Source: Anniella stebbinsi
Taxonomy: Eukaryota; Chordata; Lepidosauria; Squamata; Anniellidae
DNA: 64,000 bases
Assembly (NCBI GenBank): GCA_029215795.1
Contig: JARDYH010000007.1
Coordinates: forward strand, 67,944,763 to 68,008,762
Direction: 5' to 3'
Shown here: positions 60,048 to 64,000 of the stretch, piece by piece
Layout: each line of letters begins with the position of its first letter
How positions within the stretch are numbered: the first letter of the stretch is position 1
Position numbers and translations under genes: made by a program
The notes under the pieces: generated by a model
Told to the model about the DNA's origin: nothing
The model's input: only the letters and a program-made list of their open reading frames with translations
Databases searched by the model: none

Positions 60048-61097
60048 TGTCTTAGACAGACTGGTATCCTTGATGGGCAAAGGATCCTAATATATTTTCC
60101 CTCTCCCCTCCCCCCCCTCCAACCGCCTTGCTAGACCTGATTTGTCCTCTGTGCAATGCCTTCCTCTCCCCAACACCCCCGGCTCCGTCTCACCCCAGCT
60201 TTGTATAACACGATATCGGTGGGGACCTCTGACAACAATAGAGGGATTGTGAAGCCAAGGAAGACGAGGAGGGAGATATAATAGAGACATCTCGGAGGGA
60301 TATGATTTTGCCGACATCCAGGGCCTGACCTCCATAGCTCCTTCCATTGTGAGCTTTTATGCCCAAAATATGATTTCCAAAAGGGATTAACAACTTCAAA
60401 AGGCAACCAGGCTTTGATGCCAACGCTCCTAAAACCTTCATTCAAATCTTTTTAGCGAGGTTCTATATATATTTTATTTCGAGCAAACCTGATTAAAGTT
60501 CCCCATTGTCCTTAACCACATCCTCCTGTCCTCTCATTTAAATAAAATAAAATAATTATAATATTAAAAAGTGATAGAGAAAACTTTTCCTTTCTTTCTT
60601 TTTCTTTTTTCAAGGAACCTAAATGCAGTTTAAAAATGGATATTCGGTGACATGCAACTGAGTATCCCCCTTCCATTTTGGTGCCGCAGGACTGCTAGTA
60701 AAATCTCGAGAATCCACGTATTCTACTTTGCAGGCAACAGCAGGAAGAGTTGCAACCGGACAATAGAAGGCATATGTCCCCCCCCCCCCCCCCTTGTCAC
60801 AGGCCCAGCAAAAAAATGGCTTTTCCCAATTGCAGTTATACAAAGCCAGCTTTCTAAACTGCAGTCCCTTTGAATGTGCTGTGTGACCACAGTTATGCCC
60901 ACCGCATGTGTCCGGCCTCTGTGGTGCTCCAGAACACTTTGAGAGCCAGTTTAGATCCCATGCGAGGATGGATGTTCCAGTTCCATTTCTTTAGACAGCT
61001 CTTTCCGACATTTCACGTACTCCGAAATGGGAGGATCACGATCCTGTCTGACTGTAGTAGGATCTTTGGGGGCAGAGAATGGTCTCTGGCTTGCGTG
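59591..61097. other. Intergenic, no gene recognised
   Basis: Apart from the GA microsatellite (60005-60042) and a C15-type tract near 60779, I see nothing that can be named. Confidence 0.45.
60005..60042. repeat. (GA)19 microsatellite
   Basis: Pure GA repeat. Confidence 0.93.
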
Positions 61098-61375
61098 GTC
61101 AGGGCCAGTGGAGGCTGGTGGCTCCGATGTCAGTGGGGCGGGGAATCCGTTCGGGGTTTCAGTCAGAACTCGAAAGGAGCTGTCCAAGGTGTGGAGCACT
61201 GTGGATAGCTCCTTTCAGGTTCCGCCCAGTTCTGCCTGAAACCTGGAGTGGATTCATTACCCCACTGGTGTTGTTGCACCTTGGATAGCTCCTTTCGAGT
61301 TCTGCCTGGTTCTGCCTGAAATCTGGGGTGGATTCACCGCTTCGCTGACATCGGAGCCTTCACTGGTCAGGGCAG
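61098..61375 (+). repeat. GGAGGCTGGTGGCTCCGATG repeat, copy 3 (palindromic)
   Basis: Longest copy. It starts CAGTGGAGGCTGGTGGCTCC and closes with the inverted GACATCGGAGCCTTCACTGG, so the full unit is a foldback element. CTTTCAGGTTCC/CTTTCGAGTTC segments are internally repeated. Confidence 0.6.
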
Positions 61376-62858
61376 CTCTGGAGCTGCCAGCCCTTTAGCC
61401 AGGTCAGCTGGGGGCAGGACCGACCCTGAAGTCCAGTGGGTAGAGGTCAACCTGGTTACGTGTAATTGGGAAAGGTCGTATTTCCTGGGCTGACGGCATG
61501 GATACCGAGTTGACCTTTCCACCTTCAGTGTCATGCAGAATTGATGGCTCCCATATGGGCTGGGCATGTGCTTCCCAAGATACCCAAAGTGAAAATAAAA
61601 GTCAGAGAGCTTCATGCTTTCTAAAGACGTGTGATCATAAGAATACAACGAGCAGAGAAAAGAGCCCTTTCAGTCTTGAAACCCTTACAGGCGTCGCTCT
61701 GCAGAAGCTACGGTTCTTCAGGACTGCAGGGGGAAAAATATAGAATGTGCCTATATCAGACACATCGTCTGGCTTCCTGAGAGTATCAACCGTCTTCGTC
61801 TTTCAATTTATACCCCCCTATCTGCAAAACACCCTACGTGGCATACAAAGTTAAAACCATTTCAACAAGGTAAAAACAATCAAAATAGAATAGGTCGCAT
61901 AAAAATGTCAAAAACATTTTTTTTAAAAAATAAATAAAAGCAAGTTCCTAGACCTCATTGTTCTAAAAGCGCATGAGTGTTGCTCTGTGAAACCCTAGGA
62001 GCTTGAATAGAAAAGGACTTCTGGATTCACTTCATGCCCGCCTTCCCCTGCCTCTGCAACTGCATCGCAGTCGAAATAATCCTTTAGGACCTCAAATTTG
62101 GGTGGTTCTTCTGTAAATCGGTGACACCTTCATCCCCAGCGCCGGTGTGAGCGTGGGTTTTGTAGTTCTTGGCACCGAAGAAGTGGTTGATGTTTGCTGG
62201 TGGGAGAACACTTGCCCTGCGCGGGGGGAATTGTCCTGCTTTTGCCAAGCCAGACTAAATACAGGAAGCGGAAGGTCATTCCCAGTGACCGAGTGCCTAA
62301 GGAGGCAACGGTGAACAGACGAGGCGGCTGGGGAGCGACCCCCCCCCCCCTACAGGCATTCGTTCCTGCCCCGGCTGGCTCCATTAACTGCCAAACCAAA
62401 CAGTACAAATAACATCATTTATGAACCGGCCTGAAATCCAAGTCCCGCCCCCTCCCCCCCACTTTGTAAAGGGCAGACATTGCACAATTAGCACAAGAGA
62501 GGGGCTATGAGAGCAAGATATCCCACCCCCCTTCACAAATAGGATTGCCCTTGTTCAAAAGGGCTTTTGTTTTGGTCTGGGCGCCAGAATCTAAAGTGTG
62601 TGTGTGGATAAGAAACCAGACTCTCTCTCTCTCTCTCTCTCTCTGTGTGCCATATGCCTGTTCATCTTCAGACATACATGTTGAGGACTCGATCCATGAT
62701 GTTCACCCAAATTCACAGTATCACTGATTGGATTTTTTTTTAAAAACGAGAATCTCCCATGTTCCAGACATGGGATGGGGGACGTGGGGAACCCTCTCGG
62801 TCACATCCCAAATGTTATAAGGACGACACTTTTTGCCAAAAGATGAATGCAAGGATTA
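61376..62858. other. Intergenic, no gene recognised
   Basis: A LINE-like A-rich tail at about 61800-61940 (minus orientation) and C tracts near 62340 and 62450. No coding evidence. Confidence 0.4.
62631..62644. repeat. (CT)7 microsatellite
   Basis: Short pure CT run followed by TGTGTG. Confidence 0.85.
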
Positions 62859-63099
62859 GGGTGACCATATGGAAAGGAGGACCAGGCTCCTGTATCTTTA
62901 ACAGTTGTATAGAAAAAGGAATTTCAGCAGGTGTCATTGGTATGCACCATCGGGCAGGGCTCCTGCAGCTCTAACTGTTATAGTGAAGAGGGAATTTCAC
63001 CAGGGGCTTCATGCACACGAATGACACCTGCTGAAATTCCCTTTTCAATACAACTGTTAAAGATACAGGAGCCCTGTCCTCCTTTCCATATGGTCGCCC
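62859..63099. mobile_element. Palindromic TA-flanked MITE, copy 7
   Basis: 241 bp, flanked by TA (62857-62858, 63100-63101), ends GGGTGACCATATGG and CCATATGGTCGCCC, downstream of the gene. The central part is deleted. Confidence 0.8.
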
Positions 63100-63164
63100 T
63101 AACTGGCAACTTCCTTCCGTCTTCTTATTAGCCTTGTCAATTCAGCCCTGCAGCAACATACAAA

Positions 63165-63598
63165 AGCAAGTCTTCATACAGAGGGCAAGATTACTTTCCT
63201 AGAAAGGCCTGTTGGGAAAAGTATGGTTTCAGTAGATGCCAAAGTCTCCGAAGGGGCTTGCCTGACCAATTTGTTGTGGTAGGGAGTTCCAGAAAGGGGG
63301 TGTCATGATACTAAAAATTGTGAACTGCTGAGGGATTTTACTATATTCAAATGCCACAAAGAAATGCACACACAAATGCCATAAATAAATAAATAAATAA
63401 ATGGCCCACAATGAAGCAGACCCTTAAAATCTTGGGTACCACCTGGGAGGCATCTTCTGATGAGCGCAACACCTGAGTAGGCTGCCAGGGGATCAAACCA
63501 TCTCTTTCGTACCCTGGACCTGAGTTGTTTAGGGCTTTGTAAATACGTACAAAACCTTAAACCCGGCTGGGCAGTGCATAGGCAGCCAGTATAGATTC
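63165..63598 (-). repeat. LINE fragment (L2-like)
   Basis: Minus strand, with GGAGTTCCAGAAAGGGGG and TTGTTTAGGGCTTTGTAAA. An (AAAT)n stretch at about 63382-63402 interrupts it. Confidence 0.5.
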
Positions 63599-63599
63599 A

Positions 63600-63828
63600 A
63601 TTATTTATTTTTTATTGATATTATGACATTTTTATTCTGCCTTTCTTTCCAAGGCGGCTTACGTGGTCCCCCTCTCCAGTTTTTCCTCATACCAACCCTG
63701 TGAGGTAGCTTAGGCTGAGGGTCAGTGACTGGCCCAGAGTCACCCCATGAGCTTCCACGGTTGACTGGGGACTCGAACTCAGGTCTTCTGAGTCTCAGTT
63801 CAACCGTCAAACCGCTACACCAGGCTAG
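63600..63828 (-). repeat. tRNA-derived SINE (MIR-like)
   Basis: Full-length-looking copy, with the B-box complement GGGGACTCGAACTCAGG and the A-box side AAACCGCTACACCAGGCT. Confidence 0.65.
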
Positions 63829-64000
63829 AGTCTTCTTTGGTGATTTCATATGATATTAACTCCAGACCACGCTTTGCACTGCCACCCGCAGAGAAAATGT
63901 GAGGGTAATGCCACCCCTTATCCTAAACCTTACCCAGGTACTCCATATCTGACCAGAGCTGCTCACTTTCGCCTCTGCATGTTAGTGCCTTGGTTTTGCG

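Noticed and set aside
60131..60445. Minus-strand frame with a hydrophobic stretch (CLYYISLLVFLGFTIPLLL)
   Set aside because: I tested it against KCNK6, a neighbour of CATSPERG in mammals, and it does not resemble it; a single hydrophobic run is not enough to call a gene.
45803..64000. PSMD8 or another mammalian downstream neighbour of CATSPERG
   Set aside because: No stretch resembling PSMD8 was found by reading the + strand; it may lie beyond the window or the gene order may differ.

Overview
This is a piece of vertebrate nuclear genome, most likely from a squamate reptile (a lizard or close relative). Three things point there. The interspersed repeats are CR1 LINEs with ATTCTGTG-type 3' ends, L2-like LINEs ending in a GGGCGGTATAAATA-type hairpin tail, tRNA-derived SINEs and many palindromic MITEs. 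There is a well-preserved DIRS-type tyrosine-recombinase retrotransposon. The only host gene is CATSPERG, a sperm ion-channel subunit that birds are reported to have lost. The species cannot be fixed from the sequence alone.

The host gene fills 790 to 45802 on the + strand. I assembled 29 coding exons by hand. Every intron is GT-AG and every junction keeps frame, giving a complete 1129-residue protein with an N-terminal signal peptide, a large extracellular part, one transmembrane helix near residues 1046-1066 and a cytosolic tail of about 63 residues. It matches my memory of mammalian CATSPERG along its whole length. Several small exons (2, 5, 9, 11, 17, 20, 21, 23) are easy to miss.

Intron 25 (36357-43667) holds a 5.84-kb DIRS-like element at 37433-43275 in the same orientation as the gene. 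It has split inverted terminal repeats, a gag-like ORF1, reverse transcriptase, RNase H plus a methyltransferase-like region, a tyrosine recombinase, and an internal complementary region that joins the complements of both ends with a 3-base overlap. The apparent 962-codon second ORF is a chimera of two ancestral frames created by a small frame-shifting deletion in RNase H.

The introns and the 18 kb downstream (45803-64000) are dense in repeats. They include at least seven palindromic elements flanked by TA, two 0.5-kb palindromic hAT-like elements with 8-bp target duplications, two elements with 5-bp duplications, a tandem array of CR1 3' ends filling intron 27, L2-like and CR1 fragments, SINEs, microsatellites and many long C or G tracts. 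I found no second host gene downstream. No tRNA gene, rRNA gene or CRISPR array was seen.
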